Shown piece after piece: positions 17,908-26,470 of a stretch of DNA of 64,000 nucleotides. The notes beneath the pieces were generated by a model. It saw only the letters and a list, made by a program, of their open reading frames with translations. It searched no databases and had not been told where the DNA came from. Both the position numbers and the translations under genes were made by a program. Origin of the DNA: Lysinibacillus fusiformis (GTDB taxonomy: Bacteria > Bacillota > Bacilli > Bacillales_A > Planococcaceae); the NCBI RefSeq assembly GCF_007362955.1, contig NZ_CP041696.1, forward strand, positions 1,984,001 through 2,048,000, given 5' to 3'. Position 1 is the stretch's first letter. Each line of letters starts with the position of its first letter.

Positions 17908-18233
17908 TCTAAGCCCTCCATAAATAAGTCGATAATTTCCTTCACTTCCGTCCATTCTCTTACTAGCTCATTTAAATAAGCTTTACCCAGTGGGGTAATG
18001 CGGTAATACTTTCTTTTGCCGCCATGGGTAATGTCACCGTAATAGGCCTCAATAATTTCTCTTTTCTCTAAACGTTGAAATATTGCATATAAAGTTGCTT
18101 CTTTGATTTGAAAACGATTATTTGTACGGAGACTAATTTCCTGAGATATTTCATAACCATATCGATCTTTCTCTGAAATCAGCCGCAAAATAATTGAATC
18201 CAAGTGTCCGCGGATGATATCACTTCGAACCAT
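17904..18233 (-). CDS. PadR-family transcriptional regulator
   Basis: The 109-residue winged-helix protein starts RGHLDSIILRLISEKDRYGYEISQEI and has the PadR signature KEATLYAIFQRLEKREIIEAYYG, then GGKRKYYRITPLGKAYL. AGTAGGTG precedes the ATG. It heads a three-gene unit whose members overlap at start and stop codons, so regulator and membrane proteins are made together. Autoregulation is typical of the family. Confidence 0.92.
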   Translation of the reverse strand: MVRSDIIRGHLDSIILRLISEKDRYGYEISQEISLRTNNRFQIKEATLYAIFQRLEKREIIEAYYGDITHGGKRKYYRITPLGKAYLNELVREWTEVKEIIDLFMEGLE

Positions 18234-18369
18234 AAGTCACCTACTTAGATATTATTGTTCTATCTGATAGAGTAATATTAGCAAATATTACTCTGCGTGT
18301 CAAAGTAATTATTTCCACTTACTTGAAATAAATTTGGAAACTGTTTACCTGATAATGCGCAATATCCAA

Positions 18370-18428
18370 TAAATAAAAAGCCGATCATCTCAAGTTTAGT
18401 AGACCTTGGGTGATTGGCTTTTTATTTA
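18370..18428. terminator. bidirectional terminator after endopeptidase I
   Basis: TAAATAAAAAGCCGATCA pairs with TGATTGGCTTTTTATTTA. The stem is long and A/T-flanked, so it works for the leftward peptidase gene. Confidence 0.8.
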
Positions 18429-18439
18429 TTCATTTACAA

Positions 18440-19630
18440 TTATAAATACAACCCTGCAAGAAAAATCCCTAATGCTTCTTGATAAATTTCATCAAACTGG
18501 CTTAGTGGAAGTGGATTTGTACCGCTACCTAATTCAACGGTAAAACCGGGTCTTCGCCAATCTTGAATGAACCAATCCTTATAGCCGGCGTAGCTGCCAG
18601 CTGATTGGACAGGCTCGTAGCCGCTGACTCGGCTAAACTCATTCACCATTACTTCAGACTCGGGCGGTTCGAGATTTTCAAATCCCCAATAAATGACTCT
18701 TCCTTGGGTATGAAAAGCTAGGACCCATGCTAAATCACGTTTCTTTGTTAAATCGGCCATCGCAATGGCTTCAGGCTCGGAAAGGGGGCTTTTACCGCCA
18801 TAATCACGGGGACCTGGGGTTTGCCGATTGCGTGCACTTTCTAGTTCCCATTTGGCAGGAAACTGGTCGTTTAAATCGACGCCGTTAATATTCGCCTTCC
18901 AGCCAGAAAAGTCGGAACTGTCATAATTCCAACTAATAAGCTTGTTTCTTAATGATGCATCGTCCGGTGGTCCATGTAGTACTAAATTAACGCCATCAGG
19001 ATTGACCATTGGAACAATGGAGAGCAATGTTTGCAGGTAAAGAGGAGGTGTAGAGAGTCCTCGAATTGTAGTTTGGTTTGTGAGAGAGAGTAGATAGTCA
19101 TTTAAAAATGTCAAAATAATAGGGGTAGTAATCCACTCGTTCGCATGAAAGGAGCCATTATAATGAACGCGTTTAGAGCCATTCCCGATTAATACCTCTG
19201 GGATTTCTCGTGCTAATACAGAATTGCCAATTGATGAACTTTGGATGAAGGGATAGGCTGCTTGTAGCTTTTTTAGGTCGCTCATCATGATGTTATAGTC
19301 ATAATTCTGTTTGCCATTTACGAGCCTCCAGGTAATCCTCTGTGGGATTTGTATTGTCTGGCTGATTTGTAGACGATTAGGATTGAGGTTAGGATTAACT
19401 AGTAGGATGGCTTGGAGAGGAAGGTTTCGACTTTGAGCGATTTGCCATAAAGTGTTCCCTTGTTGGATTTGATAATTGGTTGTAACAAACCCTGGAATTT
19501 GGATGCGCTGCCCAACCTGAAGTATTTGCGGGTTGATATGTCGGTTGGAATCAACAATGAGTTGAAGGGGTATTTTGAACACTTCGCTAAAATGCCAAAG
19601 TGAATCCCCTGGTCTTACAAATATGTCCAC
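18440..19630 (-). CDS. gamma-D-glutamyl-meso-diaminopimelate endopeptidase I (LysM-LysM-M14)
   Basis: This zinc peptidase cleaves the gamma-D-Glu-(L)-meso-A2pm bond of peptidoglycan peptides in spores and sporulating cells. Two LysM domains (about 2-46 and 51-96) bind glycan, and an M14 carboxypeptidase-like domain follows. Visible zinc and catalytic residues agree with the L. sphaericus enzyme: H162 and E165 in FHANEW, His about 307 in AFHTQG, Tyr in SYAGYKDWF and Glu about 366 in FTVELGSGT. The GTG start at 19630 has AAGGAGAG 8 bases upstream and gives the expected 396 residues; the upstream ATGs lack a ribosome binding site. There is no signal peptide, as in the known enzyme. Confidence 0.94.
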   Translation of the reverse strand: MDIFVRPGDSLWHFSEVFKIPLQLIVDSNRHINPQILQVGQRIQIPGFVTTNYQIQQGNTLWQIAQSRNLPLQAILLVNPNLNPNRLQISQTIQIPQRITWRLVNGKQNYDYNIMMSDLKKLQAAYPFIQSSSIGNSVLAREIPEVLIGNGSKRVHYNGSFHANEWITTPIILTFLNDYLLSLTNQTTIRGLSTPPLYLQTLLSIVPMVNPDGVNLVLHGPPDDASLRNKLISWNYDSSDFSGWKANINGVDLNDQFPAKWELESARNRQTPGPRDYGGKSPLSEPEAIAMADLTKKRDLAWVLAFHTQGRVIYWGFENLEPPESEVMVNEFSRVSGYEPVQSAGSYAGYKDWFIQDWRRPGFTVELGSGTNPLPLSQFDEIYQEALGIFLAGLYL

Positions 19631-19730
19631 GTCTGTTCTCTCCTTATTTTCAAAATAATACATCATAAAAGTATATGAATTTCTACATCACTTATTATTC
19701 AATACGTGAAATGATCAGGAGGAGGTCACT

Positions 19731-19758
19731 TTGTTATTTTTATTTCCCCTATTATACT
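19731..19758 (+). promoter_or_regulatory. putative sigma-A promoter of the hybrid kinase gene
   Basis: TTGTTA (19731-19736), a 16-base spacer, TATACT (19753-19758). It would give a leader of about 140 nt that contains a 15-bp inverted repeat. Confidence 0.45.
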
Positions 19759-19800
19759 GATAATATAGTTACAAGACTGATTGTTAGTTGAACCAATCGG

Positions 19801-19884
19801 GCATTTACGGTCAGTTGATGGTCCAAATAATGTACTTGTACGCATCTTTCAACTTAAGGAGTACGTTTTACTGACCGTTAATGC
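19801..19884 (+). promoter_or_regulatory. 15-bp inverted repeat in the leader of the hybrid kinase gene
   Basis: GCATTTACGGTCAGT (19801-19815) pairs with ACTGACCGTTAATGC (19870-19884) at 14 of 15 positions, enclosing 54 bases. It ends 5 bases before the AAAGGAAGG ribosome binding site. It could act as an RNA hairpin affecting translation or as a DNA operator. Confidence 0.45.
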
Positions 19885-19904
19885 GGATAAAAGGAAGGAA
19901 TCAA

Positions 19905-22655
19905 ATGTACAGTAAATTAAAATTAGGTATTCGTTCTAAAATCACCATTGGCTATATAGTTATCATTCTTTGTTTACTTGCATCGGTTATCGTATTAAAT
20001 AATCAAATAACATCTTTACAAAAAGAAAGAAATTTTATTAAAAAGTATGATTCCCAGGTACAGGCGCTCACAAATAGTATTGAAAAATATATATTGGACA
20101 TGGAATCCAGTCAACGTGGTTTTATTATTACAGGTGAATTGAGTTATTTAGAACCATACGACAATGCTTCGAAAAATTGGAAGGTCGATTTTAATGAACT
20201 TCACCAACTAATAGATAATAAACCGAATCAACAAGAGAAGTTAGAAGAGATAAAGAGCACGATAGAGCATTGGATTGCAACGTCTGGAGATCCAACAATT
20301 AAATTGAAAAAAGATAATAATACAACGGAGCTAAAAGAATTTTTTAAAGTAGATATTGGTCGTAAGGATATGGAGACGATGCGGAAACAATTTGCATCCT
20401 TCCGATCAGCAGAGAATGCTATAACACAAACAAACGCAAATCAATTAGATAAAAAAAATAGTAATTTAACAAGTGGATTATTCGGATTATTGGTACTTGT
20501 TTCCGTTATCGCTATTGTAATTGCTAGTGGAATTTCTCGAGCCATAGTAAAAACAATAACAGAAGTAACCAAGGCCATTAAAGAAATTGCAGCTTCAGAG
20601 GGTAACCATAAAGGAAGGATTCATGTTAAAACAAACGACGAGATTAATGTTCTTGCCGATGCAACCAATGAACTTTTAGATTCGCTTGAGAGACGAGAAT
20701 GGTTGCAGTCCAATATCGCTGAAGTTGTCACAAAATATCAAGGAATATCGGCAATTACACAATTAGCGGAAATCTTCCTTTCGGAAATTGCGCAAATGAC
20801 ACAGTCGTCACTCGGTGCATTTTATGTTCGTGAAGTAAATAATAATGAAGTACATTTTGTAAAAAAGGCTGCTTTTGCAGACGCAAGCGATAATATTGGC
20901 ATTGAACGTTTCAAAATAGGACAGGGATTAATTGGACAATGCGCTCTTGAAAAGCAGCTATCTATTTATAACGATATTCCGCATGATTATCGAGTTATTG
21001 GAACAGGTTTAGGGGAAGCCCCCCCTAAGAGTATCTTTATGATTCCGGTCATATTTGAAGATGAGGTCATAGCTGTTGTTGAGTTGGCAACGATGACTAG
21101 TTATACAGAGTTACAGCAAGAATTGGTAAAACAAATCATTGAAACCTTTGGACTGACTGTTAATAGTATTTTAGGTCGCATGGAAATTGTTCGTTTATTA
21201 AATGATTCTAGAGCGATGACAGAAGAATTACAGGTACAATCCGAAGAACTGCAAACGCAATCGGAAGAATTACAGATGCAGACAGAAGAACTAACAATGA
21301 TTAATGAACAGCTTGAAGAAAGAACGAAAGATGCAGAAACAAAATCAAGGGAACTAGAAATAGCTAAAAGAGATTTGGAAGAAAGTGCTGAGCAGCTATT
21401 ACTAAATTCTAATTACAAGTCCGAATTTTTGGCTAATATGTCTCATGAATTGAGAACACCATTGAATAGCATTTTAATTTTATCTGAAATGTTAGCTGAA
21501 AATAGTAATGATAGTCTAACAGAAGAGGAAGAAGAATTTGCTAATGTAATCCATTCTTCTGGAGAAGACTTACTCGCATTAATCAATGATATATTGGATT
21601 TATCGAAAGTTGAGGCCGGTAAATTAGATATTATTTTCGGAGAAGTAAATGTAAGTGAAGTGCCGCTACAATTAGAACAAACTTTTTTACCAGTCGCTCA
21701 GAAAAAGAAGCTAGAATTCCATATTACAACGGGGAAAAATGTAGTTGATATTTTCTTTACGGATGAAAAAAGATTCCAACAAATCCTAAAGAATTTATTG
21801 TCTAATGCCTTTAAATTTACGGAACAAGGCTCTGTAATTTTAAGTATTGAACAACTTGCAAATGAACAGTTAACAAATAATATGCAAGAGGTTAGCTCTG
21901 AATGGCTAGAAATAACTGTCTCAGATACCGGTATAGGTATTCCAAAGGACAAACATCAACTTATCTTTGAATCGTTCCAACAGGCGGACGGTGCTACGGT
22001 ACGTAAGTATGGTGGAACAGGTCTTGGTTTATCTATATGTAAAGAATTTGCTAAGTTACTCGGTGGTTGGGTTTCTTTACAAAGTGAAGAGGGGAAAGGC
22101 AGTAGCTTCACGCTTACTATTCCAAGTTTACCGAATGGTATCATCGAGGAGAAATGTTCTAACCTTGCTTTTGCAGAGGTAATGGCAACTACCGTAGAAA
22201 ATGAAAAGATCGAAGTCATAAAAGAGCCAATGGATGAAAGCCATCATGACGTTCAAAATGAGGTAGATGTTTTTCAAAATAAAAATATTTTGATTGTAGA
22301 CGATGATTATCGTAATATTTATGCATTAAAGACGGCACTTGAAAAAAGAGGTATGAATATTCTCGTCGCAAAAGATGGAGTAGAATGCTTAGATGTTATG
22401 CAAACTAATGACAAAATCGATTTGATTCTTATGGACATTATGATGCCGAATATGGATGGATATGAAACGATGTCTATCATTCGCAAGCAAATGAGGCTTA
22501 CTGATTTACCAATAATAGCATTAACAGCGAAAGCTATGAAAAATGATCGGGATAAGTCTTTAGAGGCTGGAGCTTCTGACTATATTAGTAAGCCATTGAA
22601 TCTAGATCAATTAGTATCTGTATTACGAGTATGGCTAGTTTCCAAAAGGAGTTAA
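19905..22655 (+). CDS. hybrid sensor histidine kinase (CHASE3-HAMP-GAF-HisKA-HATPase-REC), RsbK-like
   Basis: The 916-residue membrane kinase has TM1 near 10-30, an extracellular CHASE3 domain, TM2 near 185-207, HAMP, GAF (about 280-420), a heptad coiled coil (repeated SEELQTQ units), HisKA with H514 in ANMSHELRTPLN, ATPase motifs (LLSNAFKFTEQG, SDTGIGIPK, KYGGTGLGLS) and a receiver domain with D844 in LILMDIMMP. The start is ATG 19905 (AAAGGAAGG 7 bases upstream) rather than the frame start at 19881. The next gene is a CheR-type methyltransferase 5 bases on, and a REC-PP2C gene converges on the pair. This matches B. cereus RsbK, which signals to RsbY in the sigma-B pathway. Confidence 0.88.
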   Translation: MYSKLKLGIRSKITIGYIVIILCLLASVIVLNNQITSLQKERNFIKKYDSQVQALTNSIEKYILDMESSQRGFIITGELSYLEPYDNASKNWKVDFNELHQLIDNKPNQQEKLEEIKSTIEHWIATSGDPTIKLKKDNNTTELKEFFKVDIGRKDMETMRKQFASFRSAENAITQTNANQLDKKNSNLTSGLFGLLVLVSVIAIVIASGISRAIVKTITEVTKAIKEIAASEGNHKGRIHVKTNDEINVLADATNELLDSLERREWLQSNIAEVVTKYQGISAITQLAEIFLSEIAQMTQSSLGAFYVREVNNNEVHFVKKAAFADASDNIGIERFKIGQGLIGQCALEKQLSIYNDIPHDYRVIGTGLGEAPPKSIFMIPVIFEDEVIAVVELATMTSYTELQQELVKQIIETFGLTVNSILGRMEIVRLLNDSRAMTEELQVQSEELQTQSEELQMQTEELTMINEQLEERTKDAETKSRELEIAKRDLEESAEQLLLNSNYKSEFLANMSHELRTPLNSILILSEMLAENSNDSLTEEEEEFANVIHSSGEDLLALINDILDLSKVEAGKLDIIFGEVNVSEVPLQLEQTFLPVAQKKKLEFHITTGKNVVDIFFTDEKRFQQILKNLLSNAFKFTEQGSVILSIEQLANEQLTNNMQEVSSEWLEITVSDTGIGIPKDKHQLIFESFQQADGATVRKYGGTGLGLSICKEFAKLLGGWVSLQSEEGKGSSFTLTIPSLPNGIIEEKCSNLAFAEVMATTVENEKIEVIKEPMDESHHDVQNEVDVFQNKNILIVDDDYRNIYALKTALEKRGMNILVAKDGVECLDVMQTNDKIDLILMDIMMPNMDGYETMSIIRKQMRLTDLPIIALTAKAMKNDRDKSLEAGASDYISKPLNLDQLVSVLRVWLVSKRS

Positions 22656-22660
22656 TAGCT

Positions 22661-23512
22661 ATGGAAAAAGAGTTTCACAACAACTTGGAGCTAACGAGTA
22701 AACATACTAATATGGAAATCGATTTATTACTCGAAGCAATCTACCGTTTATCTGGTTTTGATTTTCGTGAATACAATCGTTCTTCTATATCACGCCGAAT
22801 TCATAACAGGATGAGGGTTAGTAATATTCCAACGATCTCTCGTTTACTTGAAAAAGTAATTCATGAAGAAGTTTTTTTAGAGCAACTACTAAATGATTTT
22901 TCCATTAATGTAACGGAAATGTTTCGAAACCCTAGCTTTTTTAAGGCTTTTCGTAAAAAAGTTATTCCTTATTTACGGGATTACCCTGAAATTCGGATAT
23001 GGCATGCAGGATGTGCAACAGGTGAAGAAGTATACTCCATGGCTATTTTGTTACAAGAAGAGGGTCTACTTGAAAAAAGTGTGATTTATGCAACAGACAT
23101 GAATGAGCATGTTTTAGAAAAAGCTAGACAGGGCGCCTTTCCTATTCAAAAAATGCAAGCATACACAAAAAATTATATGCTGGCAGGTGGGATTCATGCT
23201 TTTTCAGAATACTATAAAACCGATTATCAATATGCCTATTTTCATCCTTCTTACCTAAAAAATATTATTTTCGCCCAGCATAATTTAGTAACAGATCAGT
23301 CGTTTAATGAGTTTCATGTTATTATGTGCCGAAATGTATTAATTTACTTTTCACCGGCCTTACAAAGCCAGGTTCATATGCTATTTTACGATAGCTTAAG
23401 CCAGAATGGATTTTTGTGCTTAGGGGATAAGGAAACGCTTCGCTGTGAAGGGATTATTTCAAAATATAATGAAATAGTAGGAAATGAAAGAATTTATCAG
23501 AAGCTATATTAA
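22661..23512 (+). CDS. CheR-type protein glutamate methyltransferase, RsbM-like
   Basis: The 283-residue S-adenosylmethionine-dependent methyltransferase shows YRLSGFDFREYNRSSISRRI in the N-terminal CheR domain, NVTEMFRNPSFF, the SAM loop WHAGCATGEEVYSMAI, and MCRNVLIYF. The ATG 22661 with AAAAGGAG upstream is chosen; the longer frame would overlap the kinase gene. In B. cereus RsbM methylates RsbK and lowers its output; the same role is inferred from gene order. It could instead methylate chemoreceptors, two of which lie at 31881 and 36441, but the operon context favours the kinase. Confidence 0.85.
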   Translation: MEKEFHNNLELTSKHTNMEIDLLLEAIYRLSGFDFREYNRSSISRRIHNRMRVSNIPTISRLLEKVIHEEVFLEQLLNDFSINVTEMFRNPSFFKAFRKKVIPYLRDYPEIRIWHAGCATGEEVYSMAILLQEEGLLEKSVIYATDMNEHVLEKARQGAFPIQKMQAYTKNYMLAGGIHAFSEYYKTDYQYAYFHPSYLKNIIFAQHNLVTDQSFNEFHVIMCRNVLIYFSPALQSQVHMLFYDSLSQNGFLCLGDKETLRCEGIISKYNEIVGNERIYQKLY

Positions 23513-23516
23513 TAGC

Positions 23517-23800
23517 AAGAGGCTGGGGCATAACTAAATTTTAAGAAAGAGGAGCAAAGTCGTTATTAAATTTTTGCTATCTAAAAATGAAGAAAAATTT
23601 AGACGTTCTTCCTTTTGGAATAAATAAAATTCAGAAGAGAGTACTAGTTGATGGTAGCGAAGGCGGCGACTCCTGAGACTACAGGCTCAGGCCACGCCCC
23701 CAGAAAACGTCCGCCGTAGCGGACATCAACGCTTACAGCAAAAAAGTGTTAGATCGACAGCAGTCAATCTAACACTTTTTCTTTTTTATCCCAGCCTCTT
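23517..23800. repeat. composite intergenic repeat closed by a 16-bp inverted repeat
   Basis: AAGAGGCTGGGGCATAA at the left pairs with TTATCCCAGCCTCTT at the right. Inside is a GC-rich core (about 23655-23735: GGCGGCGACTCCTGAGA, GGCCACGCCCCCAGAAAACG, then GCGGACATCAACGC) of a type scattered through Bacillales genomes, followed by a terminator. A diverged relative lies at 45033-45101. Confidence 0.6.
23740..23786. terminator. bidirectional terminator between convergent rsbM-like and rsbY-like genes
   Basis: AAAAAGTGTTAGATCGAC pairs with GTCAATCTAACACTTTTT around the loop AGCA, with U-runs on both strands. It is part of the composite repeat. Confidence 0.85.
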
Positions 23801-23823
23801 TCGTTTTTACTGATGTTCTTTGG

Positions 23824-24960
23824 TTAATGTGCTTGAATCATTAAGACACACATATCATCGGGTTGATTCATTTGTTTTTCCTTTGGTAGAAGATTATCTA
23901 TCAGGCACTTAGAAAAATCCCACTTTGTAGAGGTTAATGTCCGTAAATGCTTTTCGGATTCTATTTCACAAGGACCCATAGCTTCTAAAACACCATCAGT
24001 ATACAAAATAATTTGTACATCCTTATTATATTGAATAAGTTGTTTCTGAACTTCTATTTCATCAAAAAAACCAACCGCGCAACTACCTTTACTTAAAGGA
24101 ACTAGCGTTTTTTCATCAACAAGTGCATACCCATAAGGATGACCAGCGTTTACATATTCAATCGTTTTATTGTCAGTATCAATGACTAAGTAAATGGCTG
24201 TAAAATAAAATAAATTTTCGTCTTTTCCATTCTGTAAAATCGCCATATATCGATTTAATTCTTTAATGACTAGTTCAGGTTCGACTAGCTGTTTAACAGC
24301 TTCTCTAAGTACAGAGGAGATATACATACAAACAAGTGCAGCAGATATACCATGCCCCATCATATCTAGCAAGATGATGGCATAGCGATGATCATTTATT
24401 TTATGCCAATAATACATATCTCCTGCTAAATTAGAGGATGGCAGATAAGACACATCAATTTTAATGTCCTCTTCATTTAAAGGAGAGCTTAATAAGCTCC
24501 TTTGAACGTGAGTAGCTAAATCCAATTCGTATTGTATTTTCTTATCATGTAAAGTGTGCCAGTCTAATTCCGCTTTCAGGCGTAGGGCGACCCGGATTCG
24601 AGCAAGAAGTTCTATCTTATTAATCGGTTTAGTAATGTAATCTACTCCACCTATATCCAATGCCTCTGCAAGTTTGTTTTTATCTTCAAGAGCCGTAACA
24701 AAAATAATTTGAATGTCTTTAAATCTTTCATTTTGCTTAATACGTTTGCAGGCTTCGATGCCGTCTATTTCTGGCATCATAATATCTAATAAAATTAAAT
24801 CTACTGAATTACCCGCTGGATTTTGAGCATCCAGCTGTAAATATTCAAAAAGTTCATACGCTGATGAAAGAGAAACACAGTTATCATAACCCGCAGTTTT
24901 TAATATTTTTTCAATTACAAATAAATTGACTGAATTGTCATCTACAAGAAGAATTGTCAT
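23824..24960 (-). CDS. response regulator with PP2C (SpoIIE-type) phosphatase domain, RsbY-like
   Basis: The 378-residue protein has a receiver domain at 1-125 (VDDNS at 6-10, D59 in LILLDIMMPEIDG, K in YITKPINK), a short linker, and a PPM/SpoIIE phosphatase domain with metal-site motifs SNLAGDMYYW, ILLDMMGHGISAALV, and YTDGVLEAMG. In B. cereus, RsbY is activated by RsbK and dephosphorylates the anti-anti-sigma factor RsbV, releasing sigma-B. Here no rsbV, rsbW or sigB is in the window, so the downstream target is open. It is transcribed towards the kinase-methyltransferase pair. Confidence 0.87.
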   Translation of the reverse strand: MTILLVDDNSVNLFVIEKILKTAGYDNCVSLSSAYELFEYLQLDAQNPAGNSVDLILLDIMMPEIDGIEACKRIKQNERFKDIQIIFVTALEDKNKLAEALDIGGVDYITKPINKIELLARIRVALRLKAELDWHTLHDKKIQYELDLATHVQRSLLSSPLNEEDIKIDVSYLPSSNLAGDMYYWHKINDHRYAIILLDMMGHGISAALVCMYISSVLREAVKQLVEPELVIKELNRYMAILQNGKDENLFYFTAIYLVIDTDNKTIEYVNAGHPYGYALVDEKTLVPLSKGSCAVGFFDEIEVQKQLIQYNKDVQIILYTDGVLEAMGPCEIESEKHLRTLTSTKWDFSKCLIDNLLPKEKQMNQPDDMCVLMIQAH

Positions 24961-25215
24961 AGTTATTTCCCCTTATTCTGATTTAAATATGGATGAAAGT
25001 GCAGATTATCATAATAATTAAAAATACTCTCAATCTCATTATTATACAAAACATTAGAGAGTAACGGTATTTTAACGAATCTAAGGTATATTATACTAGG
25101 CATTAAGTTTAGGTGTGAGTAAAGAAACGATGAACAGGATAGGTGAGCAATATTAGTCTATATCAAAAATATTACAAAAAAGGGATTTTTTTATAACGGA
25201 GCCGCGTGTACTTTT

Positions 25216-26238
25216 TTAGTGTTTAATTCTAGCCTTTTTAAAGCGATAAAATATATCAATCCCATTTGCTACAATGGAAATTGCAATAATCACGAATAAT
25301 ATTCGATCAATCGAAAATGCAACCTTTGAAGGGGTAGTTTCCATAATAGTAGCTATATAAGGAATGGCAGGACCGTGTATTAAGTCGGGTTGCCTAACCA
25401 TTAGAATAAAAACAATAGTGGTTACGACTTGAAGGAAGGCATTTATCACAGCAAGGCGAATGGTCCATTGACTAACCTTCCATTTATAAAAAGTCAAACT
25501 AATACTGAGTGCTATGCAAAATATAATTATTGGCTTATAAGAAAGTAAGATATCTTGATTGAATATTGGCATGACGAACTTCAAACCATTTCTCACATCA
25601 GAAGTGTAAATGCCAATTAGGTGATTGGCTTTAAAATAAACTATAGAAAAAATAGCTATTCCTAAAAAGCTAAATACAATATCATTAAGCGGAATGTATT
25701 TGTCAGTAGGAATTATTTTCACCTTTTTTAAATCATCGGGTGTCCATTCTTGTTGGGCTTTTAAAAAGGGCATATGTTCCTTAAAATTGTTCATGTTGCC
25801 TGTACGTTCAATAACAATAAAGGCTATCGTAACCCAAAACAGCACATGAAATAACACGGATATAATATTGACAATTGTTATGGAAATGGTCTTGATGATG
25901 GCAGTCAGGAGTGCTACCTCTCCTGTATATAACACAATATTTTCAATAATTTGCACCAGTATTGTTATAAAAATTGCCCATGGTATTACTAATTTGATGG
26001 TTGTAATATAAGTGCTATATACATGTGGACCGATTAAATGTGTCGAAACATCCTGATAACTAGATGCAAGTTCAGCGGGGTTTCCGAGTTTTAAGAGAAC
26101 TTCCTTTTCCTCAGATTCGGAATAATTATCAGGTAACATGTCTTTAATTTTAGATTTTAGTTCTAGTTCTTTAACTTCGCGTGTTTTCTTTGGTAACCTT
26201 CTTGTCACTTCATAAATATAAACGTCAATCAGATTCAT
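25216..26238 (-). CDS. HAAS-domain multi-pass membrane protein
   Basis: The 340-residue protein has an N-terminal HAAS-type domain (LIDVYIYEVTRRLPKKT, then LGNPAELASSYQ) and about eight membrane helices in the remainder. Such proteins usually sit directly after a padR gene and are thought to sense membrane or drug stress. The ATG 26238 has GGAGGG 11 bases upstream, and the start overlaps the end of a truncated padR remnant. The longer frame start at 26274 lies inside that remnant and has no ribosome binding site. Confidence 0.75.
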   Translation of the reverse strand: MNLIDVYIYEVTRRLPKKTREVKELELKSKIKDMLPDNYSESEEKEVLLKLGNPAELASSYQDVSTHLIGPHVYSTYITTIKLVIPWAIFITILVQIIENIVLYTGEVALLTAIIKTISITIVNIISVLFHVLFWVTIAFIVIERTGNMNNFKEHMPFLKAQQEWTPDDLKKVKIIPTDKYIPLNDIVFSFLGIAIFSIVYFKANHLIGIYTSDVRNGLKFVMPIFNQDILLSYKPIIIFCIALSISLTFYKWKVSQWTIRLAVINAFLQVVTTIVFILMVRQPDLIHGPAIPYIATIMETTPSKVAFSIDRILFVIIAISIVANGIDIFYRFKKARIKH

Positions 26239-26356
26239 CCTTGTCGTCTCCCTCCAATAATGCATTCGGCTCATCGAACAATGCCGACCATTCTTTGAGA
26301 AGTTTTAAAATTTTAATGCACAGATATACGCATTCCAGAAAAATTTTCGAAGTCAT
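26225..26356 (-). pseudogene. C-terminal remnant of a PadR-family regulator gene
   Basis: Forty-three codons end LLKEWSALFDEPNALLEG plus DDKDESD and a TGA that overlaps the start of the HAAS gene. This is the usual C-terminal helix of PadR proteins, in the usual overlapping arrangement. The winged-helix part is gone, and the frame's ATG (26356) has no ribosome binding site. Confidence 0.6.
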
Positions 26357-26470
26357 TTTTCTGTTATGTCCCAGCTACTTGCTATGTGGTAATATATGTT
26401 ATTAATTGGAGCGGAAATTAATGTGAAGATTAGTGCGAAAATTAAATTACTTTTAAAAGGAGGAATGAAA

